Shown: piece after piece, positions 24,874-34,724 of the stretch | Layout: every line of letters begins with the position of its first letter | How positions within the stretch are numbered: position 1 is the first letter of the stretch | Assembly (NCBI GenBank): GCA_002069785.1 | Contig: MWCA01000008.1 | Coordinates: 1-64,000 of the forward strand | DNA from: Lentisphaerae bacterium ADurb.Bin242 | GTDB lineage: Bacteria > Verrucomicrobiota > Lentisphaeria > Victivallales > UBA1829 | Direction of reading: 5' to 3' | Length of the DNA stretch: 64,000 nucleotides | The notes under the pieces: generated by a model | What the model saw: the letters and a program-made list of their open reading frames with translations, nothing else | Databases searched by the model: none | Told to the model about the DNA's origin: nothing | Translations under genes and position numbers: made by a program

Positions 24874-25704
24874 TCAAAGAGAGAGCCTGACTTCCTCGTC
24901 CCCGTATTTTTCCAGGAACCGCTTCAAATATTCCGGAGCGTCCAGACCGATGTCCGCCACCGTGTTGGAGCAGACAATCACGCCATGGATGTCTCCGCGG
25001 TGAATCAGCTTCCGGTAAAGGGTCAGCTGGAATTCCATTTCCTCCGGCGTCATCGGGCGGATATCCCCGTAATTGTAGAGATAGCAGCCGGCAAAGCGTT
25101 CCTTGCGGGGAACCGCCCGGACAAACCGCGCCAGACTGTCCTCCGCATCGGCCAGCTGGTCACTGTTCCAGAACCAGAAGGAAACGACGTCCACCAGTTC
25201 CAGCCAGGCGCTGTAGTCGATTTCGAGCAGAGCCGCATAGTAAACCATCCAGAGTTTCAGCGGCCGGGGCGCCCCGTGGAGCCTGTCCCGGATTTCCTTC
25301 AGGCGTTCCACGCTCATCCGCGCATCCCTGGAGGCCGCGCGGAAGAAATCGTCCAGCACTCCGCCGGTGATATTCGGGTATTTCCGGGCCTGACGGAGCA
25401 CTTCGTCCAGGTCGTCTCCGCCGTTGTCGTTGCGTTTGGAGGATGCATCCCCCATGATGGACCAGACCACCTGTTTGAACGGGCGGAGGCGTTCGGATTC
25501 GGCATCGAAGGGAGCTTCCGGCTTTCCTCCGTAGACGACCCGGCAGCAGTTGGGAATTCCGAGATATTCCGCCCCTTCCCAGGGGCCCATTCTGTTGACA
25601 CCCGGCAGCTTGTAAATATTGGCCTTGTTCGCCGCGGAAGCGTGATGGCACCCCGCGTCATGGCCCCAAATCCAAAAACAGTCCCGCAACTTTTTTGTTT
25701 CCAT
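24874..25704 (-). CDS. Uncharacterised cytosolic protein, possible TIM-barrel
   Basis: This 276-residue protein has no signal peptide or membrane segment. It is rich in Trp, Tyr and Cys, with an N-terminal WIWGHDAGCHHASA, a central GGVLDDFFRAASRD and strand-helix alternation (LKLWMVYYAALLEI, VDVVSFWFWNSDQL, FAGCYLYNYGD, IHGVIVCSNTVAD). This is consistent with a TIM-barrel of glycosidase or sugar-isomerase type, but I cannot name a family. It starts 24 nt after the BY-kinase stop at 25729 and may be co-transcribed with it. The best ribosome site (GGAG) is rather far, at 11-12 nt. Confidence 0.7.
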   Translation of the reverse strand: METKKLRDCFWIWGHDAGCHHASAANKANIYKLPGVNRMGPWEGAEYLGIPNCCRVVYGGKPEAPFDAESERLRPFKQVVWSIMGDASSKRNDNGGDDLDEVLRQARKYPNITGGVLDDFFRAASRDARMSVERLKEIRDRLHGAPRPLKLWMVYYAALLEIDYSAWLELVDVVSFWFWNSDQLADAEDSLARFVRAVPRKERFAGCYLYNYGDIRPMTPEEMEFQLTLYRKLIHRGDIHGVIVCSNTVADIGLDAPEYLKRFLEKYGDEEVRLSL

Positions 25705-25728
25705 CTGGAATCGATCTCCGGAAAAGGT

Positions 25729-27255
25729 TTAATTTGAATGGGTCGACGAGTCTTTTGAAGAGGCGCGGTAAGCATATTTGTAACCGCCATAGCCGCCGTA
25801 ACTTCCATACCGCGAATACCGGTACTTGCAACTGATGTCGTTCCGGTTGAACCGGTTGACAATAATGGAGAGGGGAATCGAAGAAACCCGGGAAATCTGG
25901 CGGATGGTTTTCCGGATCAACCCGATTTTCGCCATGTGGCAGGCGACAATAAACAGAATCGCATCCGCATAATGGGCGATGCTCAACGGGTCGGCCAGGA
26001 AAAGAGCGGGCGGCGAATCGATGAAAATATAGTCATATTCCTCCCGGAGTTTTTTCAGGATGGTGCCGAAGCTCTCCGAAACGAGAAGTTCCGCCGGGTT
26101 CGGAGGGATCGGTCCGCAGGGAAGGACATCAAAGGTCGGCTCGACAATGCCCTTGAGGATCGACTGCTCCAGAGTGGTTTCCCCCGCCAGGATCTGGGCA
26201 AGCCCGACTTTCGGAGAAAGGTCAAAAATCCGTTCCACAGTGGATTTCCGGAGGTCGGCGTCCAGGAGCAGAACTTTTTTCCCGGTTTTCGCCGTCAGAA
26301 CGGCAATCGAGGAAGTACAGCCGGATTTTCCCTCTCCGCTCAAAGTGCTCGTGATCAGGAAAACGCGGCAGCTGTGAGCGTTGGCGGAGGCTTCCCGGAG
26401 GGGAACAATATACGGAAGATTCGCACGGATCAGACGCAGCGCTTCGACAAAATCATAGTTGGAATGTTCCTCCAGACATTTATACAAAGCATTGTTTTTT
26501 TCCTGATCCACGAGCCATGGAATTGTGCCCATCTGAGGCTGGTGCAAATACGATTCCACCTGATCCGGATTTTTGATGGTCTGGTCGAGGAACGCCAGGA
26601 AGAAGGCAGCCAGCCACCCCAGGAACAACCCGCTCAGAAAGCCCAGCACCAGATTCAGCCGGAGCAGCGGCCGGTGTCTCTGGAAAGGCAGTTTCGCCGG
26701 ATCGATGATCTTCACATTGTCCAGGCGCAGGACATCCTGAACGGTCTGGCTGAAAATCTCACCGGTGATGTTGGCCGCGCACTGGGCCTGGAACGCCGTA
26801 TGCGCATAGGCAAGAATCGTGATGATCCGGGTATTCCGGTGATATTGCGCATCGACGGAAAACCAGGGGGCCTTTCCCTCCGGGGAAGGAAATTTTTCAG
26901 CCATTTTTTCACGGACCTTGTCCTGAACCCGGTCGCTGACCAGCAGCATTTTATAGTCATTCACCAGGAGCGAGTTCATCATGATGCTCTGGGAATATTG
27001 GCTGATGGAAATCTCTTTTTCGGAACCGTCCTGGATGGAGGCCTTGTTGGTAATCCCGGCGTAGATCGTGGTCTTGGCCATGAAAACAGGCGGGGTGAAA
27101 TATTTGGTCACGATGAACGAAAACGCCAGTCCGAAAAAGGCGGCAAAAACCCAGATTTTCCAGTAGCGCAGCGTCGTATCAAGGATATTCGTCAAACAGA
27201 AAAAGTCTTCCAGAGAATTGCTTTTTTCCTGAGATTCAACCATTTGATTCATCAT
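25729..27255 (-). CDS. Wzz/BY-kinase fusion (exopolysaccharide chain-length and tyrosine kinase)
   Basis: This 508-residue inner-membrane protein has a Wzz-like domain (TM1 about 33-53, TM2 about 195-220 with a proline-rich lead-in) and a cytosolic bacterial tyrosine kinase domain. Walker A is TSTLSGEGKSG (about 305), Walker A' VLLLDADLRK and Walker B YIFIDSPPAL. The C-terminal tail is Tyr-rich (YRYSRYGSYGGYGGYKYAY, 8 Tyr) for trans-autophosphorylation. It should control polymerisation and export of a capsule or exopolysaccharide. No wzx, wzy or wza is adjacent, but a glycosyltransferase operon lies at 58556-63908. The start is ambiguous between ATG 27255 and 27252. Confidence 0.92.
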   Translation of the reverse strand: MMNQMVESQEKSNSLEDFFCLTNILDTTLRYWKIWVFAAFFGLAFSFIVTKYFTPPVFMAKTTIYAGITNKASIQDGSEKEISISQYSQSIMMNSLLVNDYKMLLVSDRVQDKVREKMAEKFPSPEGKAPWFSVDAQYHRNTRIITILAYAHTAFQAQCAANITGEIFSQTVQDVLRLDNVKIIDPAKLPFQRHRPLLRLNLVLGFLSGLFLGWLAAFFLAFLDQTIKNPDQVESYLHQPQMGTIPWLVDQEKNNALYKCLEEHSNYDFVEALRLIRANLPYIVPLREASANAHSCRVFLITSTLSGEGKSGCTSSIAVLTAKTGKKVLLLDADLRKSTVERIFDLSPKVGLAQILAGETTLEQSILKGIVEPTFDVLPCGPIPPNPAELLVSESFGTILKKLREEYDYIFIDSPPALFLADPLSIAHYADAILFIVACHMAKIGLIRKTIRQISRVSSIPLSIIVNRFNRNDISCKYRYSRYGSYGGYGGYKYAYRASSKDSSTHSN

Positions 27256-27297
27256 TCCCCCGCCAATTTTTTCATTTCATCAATAAAACGATTCAGT

Positions 27298-27326
27298 AAT
27301 ATACTCCCGAATCTTTTCAAATGCAA
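27298..27326 (-). promoter_or_regulatory. Predicted promoter of the BY-kinase gene
   Basis: The minus strand reads TTGCAT (27326-27321), a 17-nt spacer and TATATT (27303-27298), in the 112-nt gap after the giant sensor kinase stop. Confidence 0.5.
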
Positions 27327-27367
27327 CTTTCCCTCTGCGATTCATGCGGAGAAACATCATTTCATTT

Positions 27368-30300
27368 TCAAAAACGGCATAAACAAGGGAAAATCCGCAT
27401 GAGGGCTTTAAGTTTGTCGAGGGAAACCGGCTTTAAGAGGAAACTGTCGAAAACGGAAGAGTCAAAAGTATGATTCATCTCCACATCCGCCGTCACGGCA
27501 ATGATTTTGGTTGCGGAACAGGCCGGAGTGGCGCGAATCCGGGAAGCCAGTTCGGCTCCGCTCATTTCCGGCATCCGGACATCCGTAAAGACAAAGTCGG
27601 GGGTGAATGTTTTCAGTTCCTCCAGCGCCTGTTTTCCGGAACTGACGGCCACGCATTTGCATCCGATCTTCTTCATCATGGCTTCCATGACCTGGAGATT
27701 GGAGGAAACGTCGTCGATCAGAAGAACCGACAGCATCCTGAGATCGGAACAAGTGTCCGTCGACAGGAGCTTCGGGGCCTCCGGAACGGGAACCGTTATA
27801 AACTCGATGTTGTCGAGGGTAATCGTGAAGGTGCTGCCCGCTCCGACCGTGCTTTCCAGTTCGAGCCGGCCCCCCATCCGCTCCACGAGCCGGCGGGAAA
27901 TGGGCAGCCCCAGCCCCGTTCCCGTGCCCCGGTTTTCGCGGGGAACGGGGCTGCGCGAATTCTTCTGGATAAACGGCTCAAAAATGGTTTCCCGGAGTTC
28001 CTCTTTCACGCCGCAGCCGGTGTCGGCGACCCCGATCACCAGTTTTCCATGGGAAGAATCCGTCTGCTGGAAATCCGCGGAAAGGGTGATCGAGCCATGG
28101 TCCGTAAACTTCACCGCGTTTCCGATGAGGTTGAAAAGCACCTGCCGGAGCCGCTGGATGTCGATGTAAAACAGAGGCATCTTTTTGGGAAGCTTCAGGC
28201 GCAGGATGGTGTTCCGCTCCGCCGCCCGGACGGAGAATATAGCCAGGATCTCCCGGCAGAGCTCCATCAGGTTTGCCTTCTGCAGCACCAGGTTGAACTG
28301 TCCGGCCTCCAGCTTGGAAAGATCCAGAATGTCGTTGATCAGATTCAGCAGGGAAGTCCCGGAAATGTGGATCGCATGCAGATATTCATGCCGGTCGCCG
28401 GGCAGGATGGTTTCATCCTGGAGCAGTTCGCTGAACCCGATCACCGCATTCAGCGGAGTGCGGAGTTCATGACTCATCGTGGCAAGGAAAATACTCTTGG
28501 CATGGTCGGCGGCCTGCGCCTTGGCCAGCGTTTCCTCCAGCTGTTTTCTCGTGGCATTGATTTCCGTGACGTCGAAGGCGGTCTTAACGACAAAAATGAG
28601 TTTGCCTTCGGTGCTGAACACCGGCTTCGCGGTAATGATGTAGTCGTGTCCGCGATCGGAGAACTCCCTCCGGATGGATTTCTGTTCCCGGAGCGCTTCC
28701 ATAACCGGACAGGCGACGCTGCTGGAAATGACACCGCAGCCGAAATCGGAGCACGGAGAAGCCAGGATTTCCTCTTCCGGCCGGCCCGAAATCCTGACAA
28801 CGGCGGGATTCACGCTCAGCAGCACGCCGTTGTTGTCATACAGCCAGATCGGGATTTCCACGTTGTCAAAGATCATGTGTTTTTCCTCATGGGCCAGAAG
28901 CATCTCGTTCCGGTACTGCTCGTGCTCACGGGAGATCGCCACCATCCGTGCGGCGGAAACCATGATGTGTTCATCCGTTTCGGAGAATTCATGCTCCTTC
29001 CGGAGAAATTCCATTCCCAGGATTCCGAACAGACCGTTCTTGAGCAGGACCGGCGCGCAAATCATGGACTTCGCGCCGATGGAACGCAGGGGCACCGCAT
29101 AGGGCGAATTGGAGATATCCGGAAGGACAAGGAGGTTATTTTCCTCGAAACTTCTGCGCCAGAACAGAAACTGATTGACGGTTTCCGTCGAGAGGACGGT
29201 TTTGAACGACGGAACCGTTTCGCCGCAGCGTTCATAAAAGAGGTTCAGGGAGCTGTTCTCGCCGGCATAACAGGCGAACCACGCGCGGTCGCAGTGAAGA
29301 TGCTCGGCAATCGCGGTCAGAATGGTTTTCAGATTGACCTCGAAACGGTCCTCGAAAACGATCTTGGACAGGCATTTGTTGATGATATGTTCGTTGTTCA
29401 CATAATGATTGAGCTGCCGGATCATCTGTTCCCGCTCATTCTCGTATTTGAGCTCCTTCGTGACGTCCGTGTAGACGGCAAACAGAAGCTGCTTGCCGTT
29501 GTCCAGGTGAATCGGCATCTTCGTGACGCGGAAGGTGACGGACCCGCCCCCGGCCGTCGCGCATGTATAGGTGACCGGTTCGGTGAACTCTCCCCGCATG
29601 GCCATGACATCCTGCTTCCGGACCATTTCAAGCAGTTCGGGGGATTTCAGAATTTCAGAATCGGTTTTCCCCAGGACATCGGTTTCGGAAAGCCCGGTTT
29701 TCTGAAGGAGAGCCTTGTTCCACATCAGGGACCGGAAGTGATCGTTCGGGTCTTTCAGCTGAATGCCTTCCGGAATATTGTCAAAGACAGCCTGGAGGAT
29801 GACCCGGGTCTGGATTTCCCGCTGTTTGATTTTTTCATGCTCGGTCACATCGGTGGAAATCCCGATCAGCAGACGCTGCCCGTTAGACCGCCTGAATACG
29901 GATTTATTGGTCAGCATGTAGTGAGTTTGACCGTCTTTTCCGGTCATGCACTCGACGATCCCGGAGAAGGAGCCGTTCTCCAATCCCATCCGATTGTGTT
30001 CCCGGAACATTTTCGCCTCGGCGGGAGAGAAGTTTTCCTCATCGGTCCTGCCGATGAACTGTTCGGGAGTCCCGCCAAAGAACTGGCAGAAGCTCCGGTT
30101 GACCAGCAGCAGGCGGAAGTCATTGTCCACATCCCGGATATAAATCGGGCTCGGGAAATCATCCAGCATGGAGTGCAGCAGGGAATTGGTCTCCACATAT
30201 TTCTGTTCGCCGAGCGTGATCTCGGAAATATCCTGGACGATTCCGAGGAACCGGGAATGAATTTCTCCGTCGCCTTCTTTCTTATTCCGGAGGGAAACCA

Positions 30301-32428
30301 CCCGCATTTTCAGATAGTGGGGAGAAAGGGGCGTCGTATCATGGAAGGCGATGTCCAGTTCGTCGGCTTTCCCGGTTTCGATTTTGCTCCATTGTTCCTT
30401 GAAGGATTTCAGGTCGTTGGGATGGACGATTTTCTCGAAGGGAGGAAGCTTGGAATCGCCGGAACAGGGCCAGATCCGGGTATCCGCCAGAGACACGGCT
30501 TCCCGGGTGGTCCGGTCGTAAAGGAAGTATCCCAGATGCGCGATGGAGGCGGCATATTGAAGCGTCTGGAGGGTGAAGCCGATCTGTTCGTTCTGTTTGA
30601 ATTCGCTGGTGATGTCGCGAAAGACAATGACGGTTCCGGAGCGTTGCCCCTCCGGTTCGTCCAGCGGTGAAACGTTGATGGAGATATTCCGGGACAGACC
30701 GTTTCGCGCCAGCAGAAGAGGCGGCTCCTTGACCCCGGGACTCCCGTCCGGCTCCAGGATGGCTTCGGCGGGCGACGCCATGGGAAGGTGATCGATGGAG
30801 CTGACCAGACGGAAAATATCATCCAGCGGTTTTCCAAGCGCCTCCTCCGAAGAGAATCCGGTCAGATGCTGCGCCACGGGATTGATCAGGGTGACGTTTC
30901 CGTTCGGATCGGTGGCGATCAGCCCCTCTCCGATGGACTGAAGAAGGATTCTCTGGCGCTCCATCAGCGCGGATTGCGCTTTCCGGGCGTCCTGGAGTTC
31001 GGAGTTGTCGTGGGAAACCAGAATCACGGCGTCCGTTCCGTAAATATGCCTCGGCAGAAGAGAAATGGTCATGGAGCGCTTGGTCAGCTCTTTCTCATAT
31101 TCGAACGCCCGTGCGTTTCCGGTGCGGAAACACTCCTCCACATAGCGGGAAACCTTCTCATAGTCGATCTCCGGATAATCCCGGAGGAACCGGATCTCTC
31201 CCAATATGCCTTCCGGCAAATCGCTTGCATACAGGAACAGGACTTTCTCCTTCCGGTCCAGCACGGTAATCCGCACCGGAAGGGCTTTGTAGAAAGCCAT
31301 TGTCTTCCGGGTGAAGCGATGAATCATCCACAAATATCCGCCGCTGAAAAGGAGCAGCAGGGCCAGGAAGGCGACACCGAAAAGCACCGTCCGGGGATGC
31401 GTTTCGAGAATGGTTTTCGGCGCATTGACAAGGACCGCGCCGGGCGGAAGGTCCTGGAGGGAAAGCCCGTTTTCCATCAGGGCGCGGCAGTCGTAAACAG
31501 CCTCGACGGTCCCCCGGATCACGGGCACCCGGTCCGCGGACCCGTTCCGGAAAACCGCGGCGACCTGGCGCATGGTCTCGCGGCCGTGGGTGGACCCGCG
31601 TGTCATGTATCCGCCGAGGGAACCGTAGCCGAGTGTCTGGCTGGTCAGGGAAAAGAAAGGACACGGCGCATACTCTTTCAGGTCGAGCGCAAGCGCGGTC
31701 ATGGAACCGTAGCCTTCCTTGTACACGTGCAGACGCGGCAGCAGGACCAGGAAGGAATCGGCCGGCAGGTCTTTGAGTTTGCTCCGGATCTGCGGGAGAG
31801 ACGTGTCTTTGTTGCTGATAAAGCTGAACTTGACGGGAAATTCCTGATTTTTCAGGAGTTTTTCCCGGATCGCGGCCTCCTGCCTCTCGCCCCGGGGCGA
31901 GGAGTCGGTCAGAAGGACGATCTCCTTCGTGTCGGGCATCAGTCGCAGCCCGACGCGAATGGTGGATTCCAGGTCATATTCCTGCGTCACACCGGTCATA
32001 TTCTTATATTTCGCCCGGAGCGCATGCGAATAGTTTTCATACCCGCAGAAAATGAAAGGGACATTCTCCGGCTTGGAGGCATAATTTTCCAGCACTAGGT
32101 CCACCGCGTCATCGTCCGCGGCAATGATCAGATCATAAAATCCTCCCCGGATCTTTTCCAGATACGGCTTGAACTGCTCCCGGCTGGCGGAGGCGTTCGC
32201 CATCCGCCACGAATCCAGAGCCAGGAGATCCATGATGCACGGTTCGGGATATTTGCGGATTCCTTCGGAGATCTCATTGGTCAGGTCGGCCGTCCACGGC
32301 TGCCCCAGATGGTAGGAAACGATCAGCAGAATCTTTTTGGATGCATGGGATTTAGCGGCGCCCTCGACTGAAATGCACATGGCGAACGTCATGCTGAAAA
32401 AGAGACTCATCCCTATGATTAAGCGCAT
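27368..32428 (-). CDS. Giant multi-PAS/GAF hybrid sensor kinase with periplasmic binding-protein-like sensor
   Basis: This 1,686-residue protein has a signal peptide (MRLIIGMSLFFSMTFAM), a periplasmic domain of about 310 residues resembling ABC-type substrate-binding proteins (KKILLIVSYHLGQPW; LIIAADDDAVDLVLENY) and one TM helix (about 349-367). A string of PAS domains follows (about 490-1000), then a GAF domain (about 1025-1150) and another PAS. The HisKA has H1320 in TMSHELRTPLNAVIGF. The ATPase domain has NLIGNAVKFTD, DTGCGV and GTGLGLPIS. The receiver has phosphoacceptor D1616 in FTDVRMPEMSG, and LLIDD, TAD and LKPVS are intact. There is no DNA-binding output, so signal must pass to another protein. 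ATG 32428 has AGGA 6 nt upstream. Confidence 0.92.
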   Translation of the reverse strand: MRLIIGMSLFFSMTFAMCISVEGAAKSHASKKILLIVSYHLGQPWTADLTNEISEGIRKYPEPCIMDLLALDSWRMANASASREQFKPYLEKIRGGFYDLIIAADDDAVDLVLENYASKPENVPFIFCGYENYSHALRAKYKNMTGVTQEYDLESTIRVGLRLMPDTKEIVLLTDSSPRGERQEAAIREKLLKNQEFPVKFSFISNKDTSLPQIRSKLKDLPADSFLVLLPRLHVYKEGYGSMTALALDLKEYAPCPFFSLTSQTLGYGSLGGYMTRGSTHGRETMRQVAAVFRNGSADRVPVIRGTVEAVYDCRALMENGLSLQDLPPGAVLVNAPKTILETHPRTVLFGVAFLALLLLFSGGYLWMIHRFTRKTMAFYKALPVRITVLDRKEKVLFLYASDLPEGILGEIRFLRDYPEIDYEKVSRYVEECFRTGNARAFEYEKELTKRSMTISLLPRHIYGTDAVILVSHDNSELQDARKAQSALMERQRILLQSIGEGLIATDPNGNVTLINPVAQHLTGFSSEEALGKPLDDIFRLVSSIDHLPMASPAEAILEPDGSPGVKEPPLLLARNGLSRNISINVSPLDEPEGQRSGTVIVFRDITSEFKQNEQIGFTLQTLQYAASIAHLGYFLYDRTTREAVSLADTRIWPCSGDSKLPPFEKIVHPNDLKSFKEQWSKIETGKADELDIAFHDTTPLSPHYLKMRVVSLRNKKEGDGEIHSRFLGIVQDISEITLGEQKYVETNSLLHSMLDDFPSPIYIRDVDNDFRLLLVNRSFCQFFGGTPEQFIGRTDEENFSPAEAKMFREHNRMGLENGSFSGIVECMTGKDGQTHYMLTNKSVFRRSNGQRLLIGISTDVTEHEKIKQREIQTRVILQAVFDNIPEGIQLKDPNDHFRSLMWNKALLQKTGLSETDVLGKTDSEILKSPELLEMVRKQDVMAMRGEFTEPVTYTCATAGGGSVTFRVTKMPIHLDNGKQLLFAVYTDVTKELKYENEREQMIRQLNHYVNNEHIINKCLSKIVFEDRFEVNLKTILTAIAEHLHCDRAWFACYAGENSSLNLFYERCGETVPSFKTVLSTETVNQFLFWRRSFEENNLLVLPDISNSPYAVPLRSIGAKSMICAPVLLKNGLFGILGMEFLRKEHEFSETDEHIMVSAARMVAISREHEQYRNEMLLAHEEKHMIFDNVEIPIWLYDNNGVLLSVNPAVVRISGRPEEEILASPCSDFGCGVISSSVACPVMEALREQKSIRREFSDRGHDYIITAKPVFSTEGKLIFVVKTAFDVTEINATRKQLEETLAKAQAADHAKSIFLATMSHELRTPLNAVIGFSELLQDETILPGDRHEYLHAIHISGTSLLNLINDILDLSKLEAGQFNLVLQKANLMELCREILAIFSVRAAERNTILRLKLPKKMPLFYIDIQRLRQVLFNLIGNAVKFTDHGSITLSADFQQTDSSHGKLVIGVADTGCGVKEELRETIFEPFIQKNSRSPVPRENRGTGTGLGLPISRRLVERMGGRLELESTVGAGSTFTITLDNIEFITVPVPEAPKLLSTDTCSDLRMLSVLLIDDVSSNLQVMEAMMKKIGCKCVAVSSGKQALEELKTFTPDFVFTDVRMPEMSGAELASRIRATPACSATKIIAVTADVEMNHTFDSSVFDSFLLKPVSLDKLKALMRIFPCLCRF

Positions 32429-32649
32429 AATACATCCTGATTGACTTGGATTCATGGCACCGCAGACAATGCCGCACAAAATAATTATTATAATATCCGT
32501 GGAAGTCGCAAAAATCAAGGCACTTGCAAAAAAATTTCATCGAAAGAAGCCGGAAACCGTTGTTCCACGCCCGGTAAAACGCCTCCGGAATACCGGAACG
32601 CATGGTTCGGAAGATTCCGTTCCGGCGGGAAAAGGCGAATATCTGTTCG

Positions 32650-33360
32650 TTACTCCGGGGCGTTCGGATCGTAGAGGATGTGGGAACAGTTGTCGCAGAA
32701 GATCAGCTCCCCTTTTTTCGCCTGGTTGCTCAGCTGCGGAGTCACTTTCAGCAGACAGTGGGAGCAGGAACCGTTGGCGATCGGGACGACCGGTTTTCCT
32801 TTGTCCTTCTCGAGGATATGGCGGTAGGCATTCAGCACGTTGAGCTCGACCACTTTGATGAAGTTCTTTTTGGCGTCCTTGATTTCCAGGACTTCTTTCT
32901 TGATCGTTTCCACCAGTTCGTCGAAATCGGCCAGTTCGGCTTTCGTCTGCCGTTCGGCGGCAATGTATTCGCGTTCGGTCTCGGCGAGCCTTTTTTTAGC
33001 CGCATCGATCCGGTCGATCAGCTCGATCTCCTCCGTTTCCAGATCGGAGATTTTGGCGCGGGTGGCTTCGATGTCCGCCATCATGGCCTGATATTCGGCA
33101 TTCTTCTTGACCATCGCCGACTGGGTTTGCGTCTTGCGGTTCTTTTCGTTCAGGTCGGCAATGGCGGCTTCGAGCTTCTTACAGGCGATTTCCAGCTTCG
33201 AGAATTCCTCCCGGGCGGCTTTCACGGCCTCGGAAGCTTCCAGCAGTTCATCCCGCAGACGGGCGCGTTCCTGCGGGATGGTGCGGTATTTGATTTCGAG
33301 GTCGCGCATGCGCATATCATACTGCTGCACCGTAAGAATGTCGGAAACCCATTTTTTCAT
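32650..33360 (-). CDS. Coiled-coil protein with C-terminal C4 zinc ribbon (DUF164/CT398-like)
   Basis: This 236-residue cytosolic protein is helical over residues 1-180, with long heptad-rich stretches. It ends in a zinc ribbon (CSHCLLKV... LIFCDNCSHILY). This architecture is widespread in bacteria, and one chlamydial member is linked to sigma54 and type III secretion; function here is unknown. Its ATG overlaps the TGA of the SGNH hydrolase upstream (33357) by 4 nt, implying coupled translation. Confidence 0.88.
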   Translation of the reverse strand: MKKWVSDILTVQQYDMRMRDLEIKYRTIPQERARLRDELLEASEAVKAAREEFSKLEIACKKLEAAIADLNEKNRKTQTQSAMVKKNAEYQAMMADIEATRAKISDLETEEIELIDRIDAAKKRLAETEREYIAAERQTKAELADFDELVETIKKEVLEIKDAKKNFIKVVELNVLNAYRHILEKDKGKPVVPIANGSCSHCLLKVTPQLSNQAKKGELIFCDNCSHILYDPNAPE

Positions 33361-34466
33361 TGTGTTCTGTTCCTTTCAGCGGCGTTTTTCAGAGCCTGGG
33401 CAAGAATGGGAAGCGTATGTTTGTACATCCGGTAGAAGCCCAGGTCGTTGGGATGGCAGCCGTCCACCGTGCATGCGTCGCGCATTTTGTTCCCGAACAG
33501 GATTGAGCCGTCGACGAAATACACATTCCGGTCGCCGGCCTTCACGGCGTTTTCATACGTCGAATGGATGATCTTCCGGCGGCGGACATCCGGTTCGGTT
33601 CCGTAGAAGTCGCATTTGGAAAGGAAGATCACGGGAAGCTCCGGCAGGGCGTCCCGGATGATCCGGAAAAAGACTTCATGGGTGTTTTGAAGATGTTCCG
33701 GAGACGGGGCATTGTGGTCGTAATCCATCACAAATGCGGAGAGCTTGAGTCCGGCAATGGCGCGCGCCACGGCCGGCTCCCCCCTGCCGGAGCCGGAGAA
33801 GCCCAGATTGATCTGCGGGGCGTCCACCTTGCGGCAGAGCATGGATGTGTAGGCATTCCCCGGACGGGACGCGCATCCCCCCTGGGTGATGGACGAGCCG
33901 TAGAACAAGACCGGGTCCTCCACCTTGCGGGAGAACGGCGGAAGAAGCGAAGAGCCTTCCTTGAGCCCGATCTCCACGGACTCCACGCCTCCATACAGGG
34001 GAAAATTGATGAGCCATTCGCAAAGTCTTTTTTCCGGATTGATTCCGATCAGGGCGCAGGCATCGGCCTGTCCCGGGTTGGGTTGAAGCGTCTTGTTGTA
34101 AACAAGCTCGCTCCCCTGGAGCTTCCGGTAGGAATCGAAGCCGCAGCTCCCCGCGCGCGGCATGTGGTTCATGTCGCATCCGTAGGCCAGTTTCGCCCGG
34201 AGCATGAGTTCCGGGGAATCGGAACGGAAGCGGACGCAGACTCCGGACGTGTGGTTGCAGAGGGTCAGAGCCCCTTCATTCACATCTTTCGCAGTCAGGC
34301 TTTTCGGAAGCCGGTAGAACGCCTGTTTGTTTTCCAGGAACCAGGGCAGTCCTTCCAGCGAGAACGGCGCACATTGGACATTGGAGTAGACGAAGCCGTT
34401 TTCATCCGCTTTCTGCGCGGCGAAGTTCTTGTCGATCTGGGTGATGTCAGTTGCCTGTTTATTCAT
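33357..34466 (-). CDS. SGNH/GDSL hydrolase (esterase/acetylhydrolase-like)
   Basis: This 369-residue protein has an N-terminal beta-rich region (about 1-160) that looks carbohydrate-binding and a C-terminal SGNH domain. Block I is LFYGSSITQGGC (catalytic Ser about S192), block II NLGFSGSGRGEP, and block V VDGCHPNDLGF supplies Asp and His. Such two-domain enzymes usually deacetylate polysaccharides. No signal peptide is visible, so the substrate is probably intracellular oligosaccharide. ATG 34466 with GGGAG 10 nt upstream is preferred over TTG 34475. Confidence 0.88.
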   Translation of the reverse strand: MNKQATDITQIDKNFAAQKADENGFVYSNVQCAPFSLEGLPWFLENKQAFYRLPKSLTAKDVNEGALTLCNHTSGVCVRFRSDSPELMLRAKLAYGCDMNHMPRAGSCGFDSYRKLQGSELVYNKTLQPNPGQADACALIGINPEKRLCEWLINFPLYGGVESVEIGLKEGSSLLPPFSRKVEDPVLFYGSSITQGGCASRPGNAYTSMLCRKVDAPQINLGFSGSGRGEPAVARAIAGLKLSAFVMDYDHNAPSPEHLQNTHEVFFRIIRDALPELPVIFLSKCDFYGTEPDVRRRKIIHSTYENAVKAGDRNVYFVDGSILFGNKMRDACTVDGCHPNDLGFYRMYKHTLPILAQALKNAAERNRTQ

Positions 34467-34724
34467 GAATTCCAAACTCCCGGTGAAATTGATATTTCCG
34501 GAAAAGTATACCTTTGAATTCCGAAGAAAGCAAGCAGGGAACAGGAAAAAACAGGAATTTATTCACAACCGGGCCGAAACCGGAACGGGCATCTTTTTAC
34601 GGACGTCCCATCCGTTCTTATCGTCCAAAAACTCTTTTTCCTGCTTGAATTAAAAGGTTTATCATGGTATGTTACTGGTAAAATTATTTCATGAAAAATG
34701 ACAGCAGGAAAATGTGGTATTGCT

